A stretch of 64,000 nucleotides of DNA from Bog-473 sp963840245 (GCA_963840245.1 CAWIYI010000015.1:1-64000); one strand, 5' to 3'. Positions 27,449-38,108 are shown, numbered from the stretch's first letter. A program made the numbers and translations. The notes: generated by a model not told the origin, from the sequence alone.

Positions 27449-28743
27449 GAATCGCCCTCCCTTTCCCGGCTTGTTCCGCCCGCGCCTTCCGCACCGTGGG
27501 GTGTGGGCTCGTAGTAGACCCGACCCTCGAGCGGCTCAGGACGATACTGCTGGGCAACCACTCCGGAGGGGTCGTCATGGGGGTAGACGTAGCCCTCCCC
27601 GTGCCCCAGGCCGGCGGCGCCCTTGTAGTGGGCGTCGCGCAGGTGGCCCGGGACCTCCTGGTTCGCGCTGGAGCGGACGTCGGCCTGGGCCCGGCCGAGC
27701 GCCACCACCACGGCGTTGGACTTCGGTGCCCGGGCGAGGTAGATCACGGCCTCGGCCAGGTTGAGGGCGGCCTCGGGCAGCCCGACGTACTCGACCGCCC
27801 GGGCCGCCGCCTCGGCCACCAGCAGCGCCTGCGGATCGGCCAGCCCGATGTCCTCGCTGGCCAGGATCACCATGCGGCGGGCCAGGAAGCGGGGGTCCTC
27901 CCCCGCCTCGATCATGCGGGCCATCCAGTACAGACCGGCGTCGGGGTCCGAGCCCCGCACGCTCTTGATCAAGGCGCTGATCTGGTCGTAGTGCTCGTCG
28001 GCACCCTGGTGGAACAGGCGGCCGTCCCGGGCCCTGGACATGTCGTCCATGGTCAGCACGACGCGGGCGTCCGTCCCGCCGTCGGCCCGGGCCAGCGCCA
28101 CCGCGACCTCGACCGTCGTCAGCGCGGCGCGGGCGTCGCCCTCGCAGGCCGCCACCACGGCGTCGATCGCGTCCTCCTCCGCGTCCGCCCCTTCCAGGTC
28201 GAGACCCCGCCGGATCAGCGTGCGCAGGTTGTCCGGCGACAAGGGGTGCAGCCGCCACAGTGAGGTCCGGCTCAACAGGGGCGGATTCACCTCGAAGAAA
28301 GGGTTCTCCGTGGTGGCGCCGATGAGCACGACGAGGCCGTCCTCGACGGCGGGGAGCAGCACGTCCTGCTGGGACTTGGAGAAGCGGTGCACCTCGTCGA
28401 TGAAGAGCATGGTGCCCTGGCCCTGCTCGCCCAGGCGGTGCTGCGCCTCGGCCAGGGCCTCGCGCACGTCCTTCACGCCGGCGGCGGTGGCCGACAGCGT
28501 GGTCAGGTGCTTGGCGGTGGTGTCGGCCAGGAGGCGGGCGAGGGTGGTCTTGCCGGTGCCGGCGGGGCCCCACAGGATCGACGAGCCGACCCGGTCGGAC
28601 TCGGCCAGCCGGCGCAGGGGGCCATCGGGGCCGATGAGGTGCTCCTGGCCCACGACCTCGTCGAGGGTGCGGGGGCGGAGGCGGGCGGCCAGCGGTGCCT
28701 GGCGCCGGAGACGCCGGTCGGCGGCGTCGGCGAAGAGGCTCAC
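27445..28743 (-). CDS. rarA: Replication-associated recombination AAA+ ATPase RarA (MgsA)
   Basis: A 432-residue clamp-loader-like ATPase acting at stalled forks. Walker A is LWGPAGTGKTTLARLLA, Walker B is MLFIDEVHRFSKSQQD, sensor 1 is VLIGATTENPFFEVN. The tetramerisation part has YWMARMIEAGEDPRFLARRM and ILASEDIGLADPQAL, and the end region DAHYKGAAGLGHGEGYVYPHD. The GTG at 28743 overlaps the aspS stop (GTGA), and its own stop overlaps the GTG of the S53 gene. The aspS-rarA-alaS order is usual in actinobacteria; the S53 gene is the intruder. Confidence 0.95.
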   Translation of the reverse strand: MSLFADAADRRLRRQAPLAARLRPRTLDEVVGQEHLIGPDGPLRRLAESDRVGSSILWGPAGTGKTTLARLLADTTAKHLTTLSATAAGVKDVREALAEAQHRLGEQGQGTMLFIDEVHRFSKSQQDVLLPAVEDGLVVLIGATTENPFFEVNPPLLSRTSLWRLHPLSPDNLRTLIRRGLDLEGADAEEDAIDAVVAACEGDARAALTTVEVAVALARADGGTDARVVLTMDDMSRARDGRLFHQGADEHYDQISALIKSVRGSDPDAGLYWMARMIEAGEDPRFLARRMVILASEDIGLADPQALLVAEAAARAVEYVGLPEAALNLAEAVIYLARAPKSNAVVVALGRAQADVRSSANQEVPGHLRDAHYKGAAGLGHGEGYVYPHDDPSGVVAQQYRPEPLEGRVYYEPTPHGAEGAGGTSREREGDS

Positions 28744-30505
28744 CCCGGTCCGGGCGTGCTCGGCGGCACCACCACCCTGATGCCCAGCTCGGCCAGGGTG
28801 GCGGCGGGCAGGGGCGTCGGCGCGCCGGTCAGCAGGTCCGCCCCGGACTGCGTCTTGGGGTACGCGATGACCTCGCGGATGTTCTCCTCGCCGGCCAGGA
28901 CCGCCACCAGCCGGTCGACCCCGAAGGCGAACCCGGCGTGCGGCGGCGCGCCGTAGCGGAACGCATCGAGCAGGAACCCGAAGCGGGACTCGGCCTCCTC
29001 GGCGCTGATGCCCAGCGCGGCGAACACCTGCTCCTGCGTGCCCCGGTCGTGGATACGGACGCTCCCCGATCCCAGCTCCCATCCGTTGAGCACGAGGTCG
29101 TAGGCCTGCGAGCGCGCGGCGAGCGGATCGGTCGCCAGCAGCGGCAGGTCCTCGGGATACGGCATGGTGAAGGGATGGTGCGCCGCTTGCGGATGGCCGT
29201 CGGCGCCCACGCCCTCGAACATGGGGAAGTCGACGACCCAGACGTATCGATGCGGGCCCTGGCCCACGGGGGGCGCCCCGATCGCCACGCGCAGCGTGCC
29301 CAGCACCGCGCACGCCGTGGCGTACTCGTCCGACACGGCCAGGATGAGGTCCCCGGGTGCCGCCTTCGTCTCTTCCAGGACGCGCACCGCTTCCCGCTCG
29401 GACAGGTGGCGCGCCAGGGGGCCGTCGAGCGACGGCCCGTTCTCGACCACGCGGAACCAGGCCAGGCCGACCGCGCCGGCCTGCTTGGCCTGCTCGGTCA
29501 GCTCGTCGAGCCGCGCCCGCGGGTAGGTCGCGCCGTCGGGGACGACGAGGGCCTTCACGGTCGGTGACGAGAACGCCTCACCTCGGTGTGCTCGAACACC
29601 TCCGTCAGATCGATCAGCTCCAGGCCGAAGCGCAGGTCGGGCTTGTCGGTGCCGTACCTGTCGCGGGCCTCGGCCCACGTCATGCGCTCGATCGGTGGCG
29701 GCCGCTCACCCGTGGCGGCCTCGGCGGCGTCGAGCACGGCCTCGGAGACGAAGGCCATGACGTCGTCCTGGGAGGCGAAGGAGCACTCCATATCGAGCTG
29801 CATGAACTCGAACTGGCGGTCGGCGCGGAGGTCCTCGTCGCGCAGGCAGCGGGCGATCTGGAAGTAGCGGTCGAAGCCGCCCACCATGAGGAGCTGCTTG
29901 GCCAGCTGCGGGCTCTGGGGCAACGCGTAGAACGAGCCGTGGTGCAGCCGGGCGGGCACGGAGAACTCCCGGGAGCCCTCGGGCGTCGGCGCCCAGAGCA
30001 GCGGCGTCTCGATCTCGACGAAGCCCTGGCGGTCCATGGCCGACCGGATGGCGGCGTTGACCCGGGCCCGCAGGCGGAGGTTGCGCTGCATGCGCGGTCG
30101 TCGGAGGTCGACGTAGCGGTGGCGCAACCGCACCGGCTCGTCGGACTCGTCGCGGTCGTCGACGGAGAACGGTGGGGGCTCGGCCTCGTTCAGGACCTCG
30201 ACCGTGCAGTCCCCGATCTCCACCTCGCCCGTGCCGATGGCGGGGTTGACGGTGCCCTCGGGCCGGTGGCGGAGGGTCCCGGTGACGGCGATGACCCACT
30301 CGGAGCGCACGTCGGTGGCGTGGTCGATGACGCACTGGATGATGCCGGTGTGGTCGCGCAGGTCGACGAAGGCGAGGTGCTCGCCGTGCTCGCGCCGGCG
30401 GGCCACCCAGCCGCAGACGCGGACGGTGGTCCCGACGTCGGCCGGGCGCAGCACGCCACAGAGGTGGGTGCGCATGGCGGTGGGCCGGTTCGGTTCGGGG
30501 ATCAT
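28740..30505 (-). CDS. aspS: Aspartyl-tRNA synthetase (one frameshift)
   Basis: Bacterial-type AspRS, about 588 residues when restored: N-terminal OB anticodon domain (THLCGVLRPADVGTTVRVCG, AFVDLRDHTGIIQCVID), catalytic core (FDRYFQIARCLRDEDLRADR, FEFMQLDMECSF), GAD insertion, and motif 3 as GFAFGVDRLVAVLAGEENIR ending VIAYPKTQSGADLLTGAP. The frame breaks near 29575-29590, after VFEHTEV, where the next frame gives AFSSPTVKALVVPDG. No stop separates it from hisS in this sequence; the ATG at 30505 is the likely start (a second ATG is at 30475). Because only one copy is seen and the gene is essential, the break is probably an error. Confidence 0.92.
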
Positions 30506-31913
30506 GGGAGGTCCGGGTCCGGTGTCCCGCAGATGGGGGTGGAGGTGCCGGTCGACGTCGTCGTCCGACCCCTCGGCGAACGCCGCGTTGGCGAGGAAGC
30601 TCTTGAGCTCGTCCACCACGGCAGCCCGGGGCACGGTCCGCTGGTCCTCGCCGTTGCGCAGGGGGCGCAGCACGACGGTTCCCTCGGCGACCTCCTGGTC
30701 CCCGACGATCAGCGCGACCAGCGCGCCGGAGCGGTCGGCCGACTTGATCTGGGACTTCATGGAGCGGCCGCCGAAGGCTCGATCGGCCCGCAGGCCGGCT
30801 CGGCGCAGCTCGGCCGTGAGCCCCACGGCCGTCTCCCCGCCGGCGATGTCGATGACGTAGGCCTGCAGCGGGCGCGCCGCCACCACCGAGGAGGTCGAGA
30901 AGACACCCTCGGCGTCGCACGCGAGCAGCACCCGCTCGATACCGATCCCGAACCCGATCCCCGGCGTCGGGTCCCCGCCCAGCAGCTCGACCAGGCCGTC
31001 GTAGCGGCCACCGCCCCCGACGCCGTTCTGCGCCGCATCTGAGCGCCTCGGCCGCGAACTCGAACGTCGTGCGCGTGTAGTAGTCGAAGCCCCGCACCAG
31101 TCGGTGGTCGATGGTGTACTCGACGCCCAGCGCGTCGAGCCCGGCCCGGACCCGGGCGAAGTGCGCCGCGCACGGGTCGCACAGATGGTCCAAGAAGTGC
31201 GGCGCGTCCTCCGTGGCGGCGCGGCACTCGGCCGTCTTGCAGTCCAGGACACGCAGCGGGTTCTCCAGGTGCCGGGCCCGGTGCGCCGGGCACAGCTGGT
31301 CGGCCCGCTCGGCCAGGAACGCGCCCAGCAGCGCGACGTAGCCCGGCTTGCAGACGCCGTCGCCCATGGAGTGCAACTTGAGCGTCACCTGGCGCAGACC
31401 GAGGCCGGCGAAGAAGTCGTGGGCCAGCGAGACGACCTCGACGTCGAGGTCGGCGTCCTCCACGCCGAGCGCCTCGACGCCCAGCTGGTGGTGCTGGCGG
31501 TAGCGGCCGTGCTGGGGGTTCTCGTGCCGGAACGACGGCGCCACGTACCAGGCCTTCCACGGCGGCACCGGGTGGTGCTGCACGAAGGCCCGGGCGATCG
31601 GGGCGGTCCCCTCGGGGCGCAACGCCATCATCTGGCCGTCGCGGTCCTCGAACACGTACATCTCCTTGCCGACCACCTCGCTGCCCTCGCCGATGCCCCG
31701 CAGGAACACGCCGGCGTGCTCGAGGGTGGGCGTGACCGTCAGCCCGTAGCCCGCGCTCTCGACCAACGAGGCGAAACGGGCGACCGTTCTCTCCCAGCGG
31801 GCCGACTCGGGCCAGAGGACGTCGTGCATGCCCTTCGGGGTGCGAGCCGCCGGGTCGGGGCGGCCGGGAACCGGCGCGGCGGCCTCGCCCGGATTCGATC
31901 CGGGGCTCCTCAC
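30506..31913 (-). CDS. hisS: Histidyl-tRNA synthetase (one frameshift; no stop before aspS)
   Basis: Class II HisRS. N-terminal marks are RTPKGMHDVLWPESARWE and MMALRPEGTAPIARAF, then FRHENPQHGRYRQHHQLG and the histidine-binding LVRGFDYYTRTTFEF. The frame breaks near 31030-31045; the next frame continues NGVGGGGRYDGLVELLGG, GIGFGIGIERVLLACD and an anticodon-binding domain ending VVDELKSFLANAA. After that the frame runs without a stop into aspS. A TGA does lie across the aspS ATG (ATGA at 30502-30505) one frame away, the junction type used throughout this operon, so a further indel may hide the real end. The GTG at 31913, 11 bases after the relA stop, is the likely start. Confidence 0.9.
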
Positions 31914-31923
31914 TGGTCGGGGG

Positions 31924-34161
31924 TCAGCCTTTCTTGCCAGGAAGCTGACGATAGGCGTCGAAGACACCGTCGAGATGCTTCAGCGCGTTGATCAGCGAGT
32001 GCAGATGGGTCGGGTCGGCCAGCTCGACGTCGAAGGACATCCGGCTGACCCGGTCCGGCGTCGTGCCGGTGCGGGCCGCGACGATGTTGAGGTGGTGCTC
32101 GGAGACGACCCGGGACACGTCGGCCAGGAGACGCGCCCGGTCGAAGGCCTGCACCTCGATGGTGGCCACGAAGACCCCGTCGTTGCCGCGGTCCCACTCG
32201 ACCTCCATGAGGCGCTCACCGGAGCGGTCGGCCAGCGCCGCCGCGTTGGCGCAGTCGGCCCGGTGCACCGAGACGCCCCGGCCTTGGGTCACGAAGCCCA
32301 CGATCTGGTCGCCCGGCACCGGGGTGCAGCAGCGGGCCAGGTGGATCATCACGTCGTCGAGCCCCTCGACGTAGACGCCCGTCCCGGTGCGCCGTCCCTG
32401 GCGGTGCCGCCTCGTGCTGGGCAACGCGATGGTCGGAAGCTGCTCGTCGGCCTCCCCGCCGCCGCGCAACGCCTTGGTGAGCCGCTGGACGATCGACTGC
32501 GCCGAGACCTGGTTCTCGCCGATGGAGGCGTAGAGCGCATCGAGGTCGGCCAGGTTCATGGCGTCGGCCACCTGCTGCAGGGCGCTCGAGCCGAGGAGCT
32601 TGTGCAGGGGCAGCCCGTCGCGCCGGAGCGCCCGGGCCAGCTCCTCTCGTCCGTTCTCGATGGCGTCCTCACGGCGCTCCCGGGAGAACCACTGCCGGAT
32701 CTTGTTGCGGGCCCGGGTGGAGGCGACGATCTGGAGCCAGTCCCGCGACGGACCGGCTGTCGGCGACTTCGAGGTGAAGATCTCGACGGTGTCCGCGCTG
32801 GAGAGCTGGGTCTCGAGCGGCACCAGGCGGCCGTTGACCCGCGCCCCGATGCAGCGGTGGCCCACCTCGGTGTGGATGGCGTAGGCGAAGTCGACGGGCG
32901 TCGAGCGGGCCGGCAGCGCGATGACCTTGCCCTTGGGCGTGAAGACGTAGACCTCGTCCTGCTCGAGGTCGAGCTTGAGCGCCTCGAGGAACTCGATCGG
33001 GTCGTCGGTCTGGCGGTCCACGTCGGCGATGCGCTGGAGCCACGCCATCTCCGAGGAGTGGTCCTCCTTGGACTTGTAGCCCCAGTGCGCCGCGATGCCG
33101 TACTCGGCCCGGTGGTGCATCTCCGAGGTCCGGATCTGCACCTCCACCGGCTTGCCGTCCAGCCCGATCACCGTCGTGTGCAGCGACTGGTACATGTTGA
33201 ACTTGGGCGTGTTGATGTAGTCCTTGAAGCGCCCCTGCACCGGTGCCCAGATGGCGTGGATGGCGCCCAGCGCGGCCCAGCAGTCCTTCTCGGACTCGAC
33301 GACCACCCGGATGGCGACCAGGTCGTTGATGTCGTCGAACTCCTTGCCCCGCACGACCATCTTCTCGTAGATGGACCACAGGTGCTTCGGCCGACCCGTG
33401 ACGTCGGCGGCGACACCCATGTCGGTGAGGCGCTGGCGCACGTGGACGAGCACCCGCTCGAGATACTCCTCCCGCTGCGGCGCCCGGGCCGCCACCATCT
33501 GCTCGATCTCGGCATAGCGCTTCGGGTGGAGCGTGGCGAAGGCCAGGTCCTCGAGCTGCCACCGGACCTGTTGCACCCCGAGCCGGTGGGCCAGGGGTGC
33601 GTAGACATCGAAGGTCTCCTGCGCCGTGCGCCGCTGCTTCCATTCGGGCATGACCGCGAGCGTGCGCATGTTGTGCAGCCGGTCAGCCAACTTGATCAGC
33701 AGGACGCGCCAGTCGTCGGCCATGGCGACGAGCATCTTGCGGATGGTCGCCGCCTGCTGCGCCTCCTTGGAGTTGAACTGGAGCCGGTCCAGCTTGGTCA
33801 CCCCGTCGACGACGCGGGCCACCCCCTCGCCGAAGATCTCCCGAATGGTCTCGAGCGTCAGCCCGGTGTCCTCCACGGCGTCGTGCAACAGGGCGGCGGC
33901 GACGGTCTGCCCGTCCAGGCCGAGCTCGGCCACGATGGTCGCCACCGCCACCGGGTGCGTGATGTAGGGCTCGCCCGAGCGCCGGAACTGCCCCTCGTGC
34001 GCCCCGGCGGCGGTCCGGCCGGCCTCGACGATCACGGAGGTGTCGTCATCGGGGCGGTGCCGGACGAATTCCGCCAGGAGGGGGGCCAACAGGTCGCGCA
34101 GGACCGGCTCTTCTGCCTGCCCCGGCCCGATGTCGGGGGTCACCCGCGTGAGGGCCACCAT
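31924..34161 (-). CDS. relA: Bifunctional (p)ppGpp synthetase/hydrolase
   Basis: A full-length 745-residue Rsh protein, uninterrupted. The hydrolase domain has HPVAVATIVAELGLDG and the HDxxED box as LLHDAVEDTG, so hydrolase activity is expected. The synthetase domain has GRPKHLWSIYEKM, FDDINDLVAIRVVV, INTPKFNMYQSLHTTV and GKPVEVQIRTSEMH. A TGS domain (VYVFTPKGKVIALPA) precedes the helical and zinc-type region (HLARCCTPVPGDQIVGFVTQ), and an ACT domain ends the protein. It governs the stringent response. It lies 91 bases after secF and 11 bases before hisS. Confidence 0.97.
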   Translation of the reverse strand: MVALTRVTPDIGPGQAEEPVLRDLLAPLLAEFVRHRPDDDTSVIVEAGRTAAGAHEGQFRRSGEPYITHPVAVATIVAELGLDGQTVAAALLHDAVEDTGLTLETIREIFGEGVARVVDGVTKLDRLQFNSKEAQQAATIRKMLVAMADDWRVLLIKLADRLHNMRTLAVMPEWKQRRTAQETFDVYAPLAHRLGVQQVRWQLEDLAFATLHPKRYAEIEQMVAARAPQREEYLERVLVHVRQRLTDMGVAADVTGRPKHLWSIYEKMVVRGKEFDDINDLVAIRVVVESEKDCWAALGAIHAIWAPVQGRFKDYINTPKFNMYQSLHTTVIGLDGKPVEVQIRTSEMHHRAEYGIAAHWGYKSKEDHSSEMAWLQRIADVDRQTDDPIEFLEALKLDLEQDEVYVFTPKGKVIALPARSTPVDFAYAIHTEVGHRCIGARVNGRLVPLETQLSSADTVEIFTSKSPTAGPSRDWLQIVASTRARNKIRQWFSRERREDAIENGREELARALRRDGLPLHKLLGSSALQQVADAMNLADLDALYASIGENQVSAQSIVQRLTKALRGGGEADEQLPTIALPSTRRHRQGRRTGTGVYVEGLDDVMIHLARCCTPVPGDQIVGFVTQGRGVSVHRADCANAAALADRSGERLMEVEWDRGNDGVFVATIEVQAFDRARLLADVSRVVSEHHLNIVAARTGTTPDRVSRMSFDVELADPTHLHSLINALKHLDGVFDAYRQLPGKKG

Positions 34162-34252
34162 CCGTACAGGCTACCCGCCAGGGGAATTGCAGGAACGCGC
34201 TGCCGCTGTCGCTTCTGCAGCTGTCCGGCGGTGCAGCTCGGCTCGGCTCAGC

Positions 34253-35848
34253 TCAGCGCCGGCGCTTTCCCTTGTTCTTGCGGGGACGGGGCCCCTGGGG
34301 CGCCTGCGCTTCGCTCCGGTCCGCCGACGCCGAGGCCGACGAGCCGGCCGGTCGGGCGATCACGGCTGTCCCGGTCCCGCCGCCGGCACCGCTGCCGCTC
34401 GCGCTGCCGTTCGGTCGGGTGCCCGAACCGGGCCGGATCGGCCCGCTGCGCTTGTTGCCGGACTTCGGTGCGGCAGGCGCCGCGCCGCCCCGGTTCACCC
34501 CGGCGGCGGCGACGCTCATCGCCGTGCTCATGGTCGCGGCGTCGAGGGCGGAGTAGAAGCCCCCGGATTCGCCCCGCTTGGCCAGTCGGTTGGCGATCTG
34601 CACCCAGCGGTCTTCGCGCTCCTTCATCATGCAGAGAACCGGCGAGGCGATGAAGATCGACGAGTAGGCCCCCGAGAGCAGGCCGATGAAGAGGGCGAGC
34701 CCGTAGGACTGCAGCGTCGTCGCCCCGAGGAGCTGCGCACCGATGAGGAGCACGGCCAGCACCGGGAGGATGGCGACCATGGAGGTGTTGATCGACCGGG
34801 CCAGCGTCTGGTTCATGGAGAGGTTGATCAGCTGGGGGTAGGTCAAGCGGCCGCTGCTGCCGATGCCCTTGGTGTTGTCGCGGACACGGTCGAACACCAC
34901 GACGGTGTCGTAGAGCGAGTAACCCAAGATGGTCAGGATGGCGACCACGGTGTCCGGCGTCACCTGGAAGTTGAAGATGGAATAGATGCCGACGGCGACG
35001 AGGACGTCGTGGAGCATGGCGATGAACGCGGCGAGCGCCATCTTCGGCTCGAAGCGGATGCTGATGTAGATCGCCACCACGATGAAGAAGATGATCAGCG
35101 CCTCGATCGCCTTGTTGGTGATGGAGGAGCCCCACGTCGGGCCGACGTTCGTGATGCTGATCTTGTCGGCCTGCGGCTGGGACCCGGTGTTGGTTGCCGG
35201 GGTCGTCGTCGTCGTGGACGCGGCCGCGGCGGCTCCCGCCTGGCCCGTCGTCGTGGTCGTGGTCGTGGCCGTCGTCGAGGTCGTGGTCGTCGGCGGCGTC
35301 TTCGGGGCGTTCGCGGCGGTCAGGGCGAGCAGCGAGTTCTTGACGTTGTTGCTCACCGCGTCCTGCTGCTTCTGCGACAGGTGGTTCAGGTCGGACTGCA
35401 CGTTGAGCGTCTGCTTGTTCCCACTGCCGAGGAGCTCGACCGTCGGGTCGATGATCCCGGTGCCCTTCAGGGCATCGGTCGCCTGGGTCTGGGTGACGCC
35501 CGGCGCGGCGATGGTCCACTCGGTCCCGCCCTTGAACTCGATCCCGAGGTTCAGCCCGCCCCGCAGCACGATCGAGACGATCCCCAGCACGATGATCGCC
35601 GTCGAGATGGCGAACCAGATCTTGCGCTTGCCGACGAAGTCGAAGCGCGTCTCGCCCCGGTAGAGCCGGGCGACAGGGCCGTGACCCCGCCGCGGCTTGG
35701 CCAGGAGGGCGCGGGCGGCGTCATCGAGGCTGACCAGTTCCTCCTCGTCCAGGCTGCCGGTGTCGACGCTCTCCTCGAGGCGCTCGACGTCTTCCTCGGG
35801 CACGTCGTCGAGAGAGCTGCCGTCCTCGGGGTGCTTCCCGTCGCTCAC
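34253..35848 (-). CDS. secF: Protein translocase subunit SecF
   Basis: A 531-residue SecF, longer than the usual 300-400. An acidic cytoplasmic N-terminus (1-70) leads to TM1 and the start of the first periplasmic domain (GLNLGIEFKGGTEWTIAAPG). The later helices carry LGYSLYDTVVVFDRVRDN, MNQTLARSINTSMVAILPV and GLLSGAYSSIFIASPVL, the SecD/SecF family motifs. Two additions stand out: a Thr-rich tract with runs of six or seven Thr at about 197-226 in the periplasmic domain, and a basic, Gly/Ser/Ala-rich C-terminal tail of about 90 residues ending NKGKRRR. It starts with GTG overlapping the secD stop (GTGA). Confidence 0.95.
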   Translation of the reverse strand: MSDGKHPEDGSSLDDVPEEDVERLEESVDTGSLDEEELVSLDDAARALLAKPRRGHGPVARLYRGETRFDFVGKRKIWFAISTAIIVLGIVSIVLRGGLNLGIEFKGGTEWTIAAPGVTQTQATDALKGTGIIDPTVELLGSGNKQTLNVQSDLNHLSQKQQDAVSNNVKNSLLALTAANAPKTPPTTTTSTTATTTTTTTGQAGAAAAASTTTTTPATNTGSQPQADKISITNVGPTWGSSITNKAIEALIIFFIVVAIYISIRFEPKMALAAFIAMLHDVLVAVGIYSIFNFQVTPDTVVAILTILGYSLYDTVVVFDRVRDNTKGIGSSGRLTYPQLINLSMNQTLARSINTSMVAILPVLAVLLIGAQLLGATTLQSYGLALFIGLLSGAYSSIFIASPVLCMMKEREDRWVQIANRLAKRGESGGFYSALDAATMSTAMSVAAAGVNRGGAAPAAPKSGNKRSGPIRPGSGTRPNGSASGSGAGGGTGTAVIARPAGSSASASADRSEAQAPQGPRPRKNKGKRRR

Positions 35849-37486
35849 GAGCCACCTCCCGCCGCTGCGCCCGCGCCCACGCCGACGGGAACGCCCTGGG
35901 TTTGGGCTTGCGGGCCGGCGCCGAGGCCGGTGGCGATGCTGAAGGCACCCGAGCCCTGCAGGCGTTGGCTCTGGCCCATCAAGATGACGAGCGGGCGCGT
36001 GTAGAACCAGGTCACGGCCATGTCCATGATCGTGGAGAGGCCGAGGAAGAAGGCGAAGCCCTTCACGTTGCCGACCGCGACCAGGTACAGCACGATCGCC
36101 GCCAGCAACGACACGAAGTCAGCCGCCCACACCGTGCGCCATGCGCTCTTGAAGCCGCGGTCCACCGACGTGCGCACCGACCGGCCCGATCTGGTCTCGT
36201 CTTTCAAGCGTTCGAAGTAGACGATGTACGAGTCCACGGTGATGCCGATCGACACGATGAGGCCCGTGATGCCCGCGAGGTCGAAACTGGGCGCGACCGA
36301 TGTATGGCCGAGCGCCGAGATGATGGCCCACAGCATCATGGCCGTGAACAGCAGCCCGGAGATCACCACGAGCCCGAGGCCGCGGTAGTACACGAGCACG
36401 TAGAGGAGCACGAGGATCAGTCCGGCGATGCCGGCACCGAGTCCCGCCACCAGTGCGGAGTGCCCCAGGGTGGCCGAGACCGTCTCCGACGTGGCCGCCT
36501 TCAGCGTGATCGGCAGGGCACCGAAGTTCATGGCCTGCGCCAGGTTCTGCGCGTCCGCCTGTGTCAGGTTCCCCGAGATCTCGCCCTTGCCGGCGAAGGA
36601 CGTGAAGCTCTCCTGCGTGGGCTGGATGATGGGCGCCGAGTACACCTGGCCGTCGAGCTCGATCCCGAGCAGCTGGTGGAAGTTCTCCTGGGCCACCTTG
36701 TCCCACAACGCCGATCCGGCCGCACCGGCCAGCGAGTAGTCGACGACCCAACTCCCCGTCTGGTTCTGCGTGGCCTGGGCGCTGCCGATGGAATGGCCCG
36801 TCATCTGCGCCGGCCCGAGCACGCAGCGCACAGCGGCCTGGCCGTCGCAGGCGCCGTTGATCCCCGGCAGCAGCACGGTGCTGGTGGCGTACCCGGGCTT
36901 GTCGACGCTCGTCGACGGGGACGGACACGTACTGGCTGTCCGGTGGCACGTTGTTCGAGCTGTAGCCCTGGGGCGAATTGTTGGGCGTGACGGCGAGGTT
37001 CGCCTCGGTCAACTGGGAGGACGACGTACAGGCGGGAACCGCCCCGATGCCTTTCGGCAACACCTTGGCCTTCGATCCCTTCGGGACGCCCTCGGGATAG
37101 GCGAAGCACTCGACCGGCCGGAAGTACATGCGAGCCGTCTGCCCGATCTGGTCGAGAACCTGCTGCGCGTTGGTGACACCGGGAATGGAGACCGAGATCT
37201 GGTTCTTCCCGGTCGTCTGGACCTCGGCGCCCGACACCCCGAGGCTGTTGACGCGCAGGTTCAGGATGTTGACGGTCTCGTTCAGGTCGGACTGGGACAC
37301 GTGCTGCCCCTCGGCGGTGTAGACGACCGCCACCCCGCCGGCGAGGTCGAGGCCCAACCGGGGCGACCACTTGGCGGCGAACACGGCTGCGAACGACCCG
37401 AGGGAGATCGCCACCACGACGATCACGCTGATCCATAGGTTGCGCCGCAGACGCCGCTGGGCCCGACCCCCGGCCTTCGGGCTCAC
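35845..37486 (-). CDS. secD: Protein translocase subunit SecD (one frameshift)
   Basis: SecD of about 546 residues when restored; with SecF it uses the proton gradient to complete protein export. TM1 is followed by KWSPRLGLDLAGGVAVVYTA and LRVNSLGVSGAEVQTTGKNQ, the P1 domain. The later part holds YSAPIIQPTQESFTSFAGKG, LSRTDA-type helices read here as LTQADAQNLAQAMNFGALPI, GLGAGIAGLILVLLYVLVYY, GITVDSYIVYFERLKDE and GFKSAWRTVWAADFVSLLAA. The frame breaks near 36900-36925 in GTCCGTCCCCGTCGACGAGCG, between YVSVP and STSVDKPGYATSTV. It is coupled to yajC and secF by GTGA overlaps. Confidence 0.94.
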
Positions 37487-38019
37487 GCCTCTTCGGCCTC
37501 CCCACCGAGGTCGCCGCTGCTGGCGGCGCCATCTCCACCTACGTCGTCGATGTCTTCGTCATGTGCGTCGGTGGTGGGGCTCCCGGCGCCGGTGCCGTTG
37601 CCGCTCGAGCCGGCTCGCGGCTTGATGTCCTCGACGGGCTCGTCGTCGACCCGCACGTCCTCGATGGGGTCGATCTTCTTGGCGATGGCCTGGCGGACGA
37701 AGACGATCCGGGTCGGCTGCGGGCCGTCGAGATTGCCGTCGTCGCCCAGGGCGCCCGTCAAGAGCGTGTAGCGATCCCCGTGGACCTCGAGGACGGTGCC
37801 GATGACGCCGCCGACCGTCTGCACCTCGTCTCCCACCTCGAAGTCCGAGGCCTTGGCCTGGCGCGCCGCCTGGGCCTTTCGCTGCTGGGGACGGATGAAG
37901 AAGAAATAACCCAGCAAACCGATCGCCACCAAGGGCAGCAGGGTCAGCAGTGAGCTCGAGCTCGACTTCGAAGAAGTGGCGGCCAGCACGAAGTGGGCCA
38001 CCGCGGGGGCTGGTGTCAT
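37483..38019 (-). CDS. yajC: Preprotein translocase subunit YajC
   Basis: A 178-residue YajC. One membrane segment (LLTLLPLVAIGLLGYFFFI, about 24-42) is followed by the family mark RPQQRKAQAARQAKA and the cytoplasmic barrel FEVGDEVQTVGGVIGTVLEV. The C-terminal 70 residues are an acidic, low-complexity extension beyond the usual 90-120 residues. It is the first gene of the yajC-secD-secF series and reads away from the gene-free region at 38.0-38.8 kb, so its promoter must lie there. Confidence 0.95.
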   Translation of the reverse strand: MTPAPAVAHFVLAATSSKSSSSSLLTLLPLVAIGLLGYFFFIRPQQRKAQAARQAKASDFEVGDEVQTVGGVIGTVLEVHGDRYTLLTGALGDDGNLDGPQPTRIVFVRQAIAKKIDPIEDVRVDDEPVEDIKPRAGSSGNGTGAGSPTTDAHDEDIDDVGGDGAASSGDLGGEAEEA

Positions 38020-38108
38020 GGGGATCCTCGGACCGGAATCGGTTGCGCCGCGCCACCCTAGTGCCTGGTTTCCCGATCTCTCGGGCAGCAGGGCGTTCGG
38101 GTGTCGCG

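Noticed and set aside
31828..34150. Very long plus-strand frame opposite relA
   Set aside because: Shadow of relA codon bias; no recognisable motif, and relA is complete.
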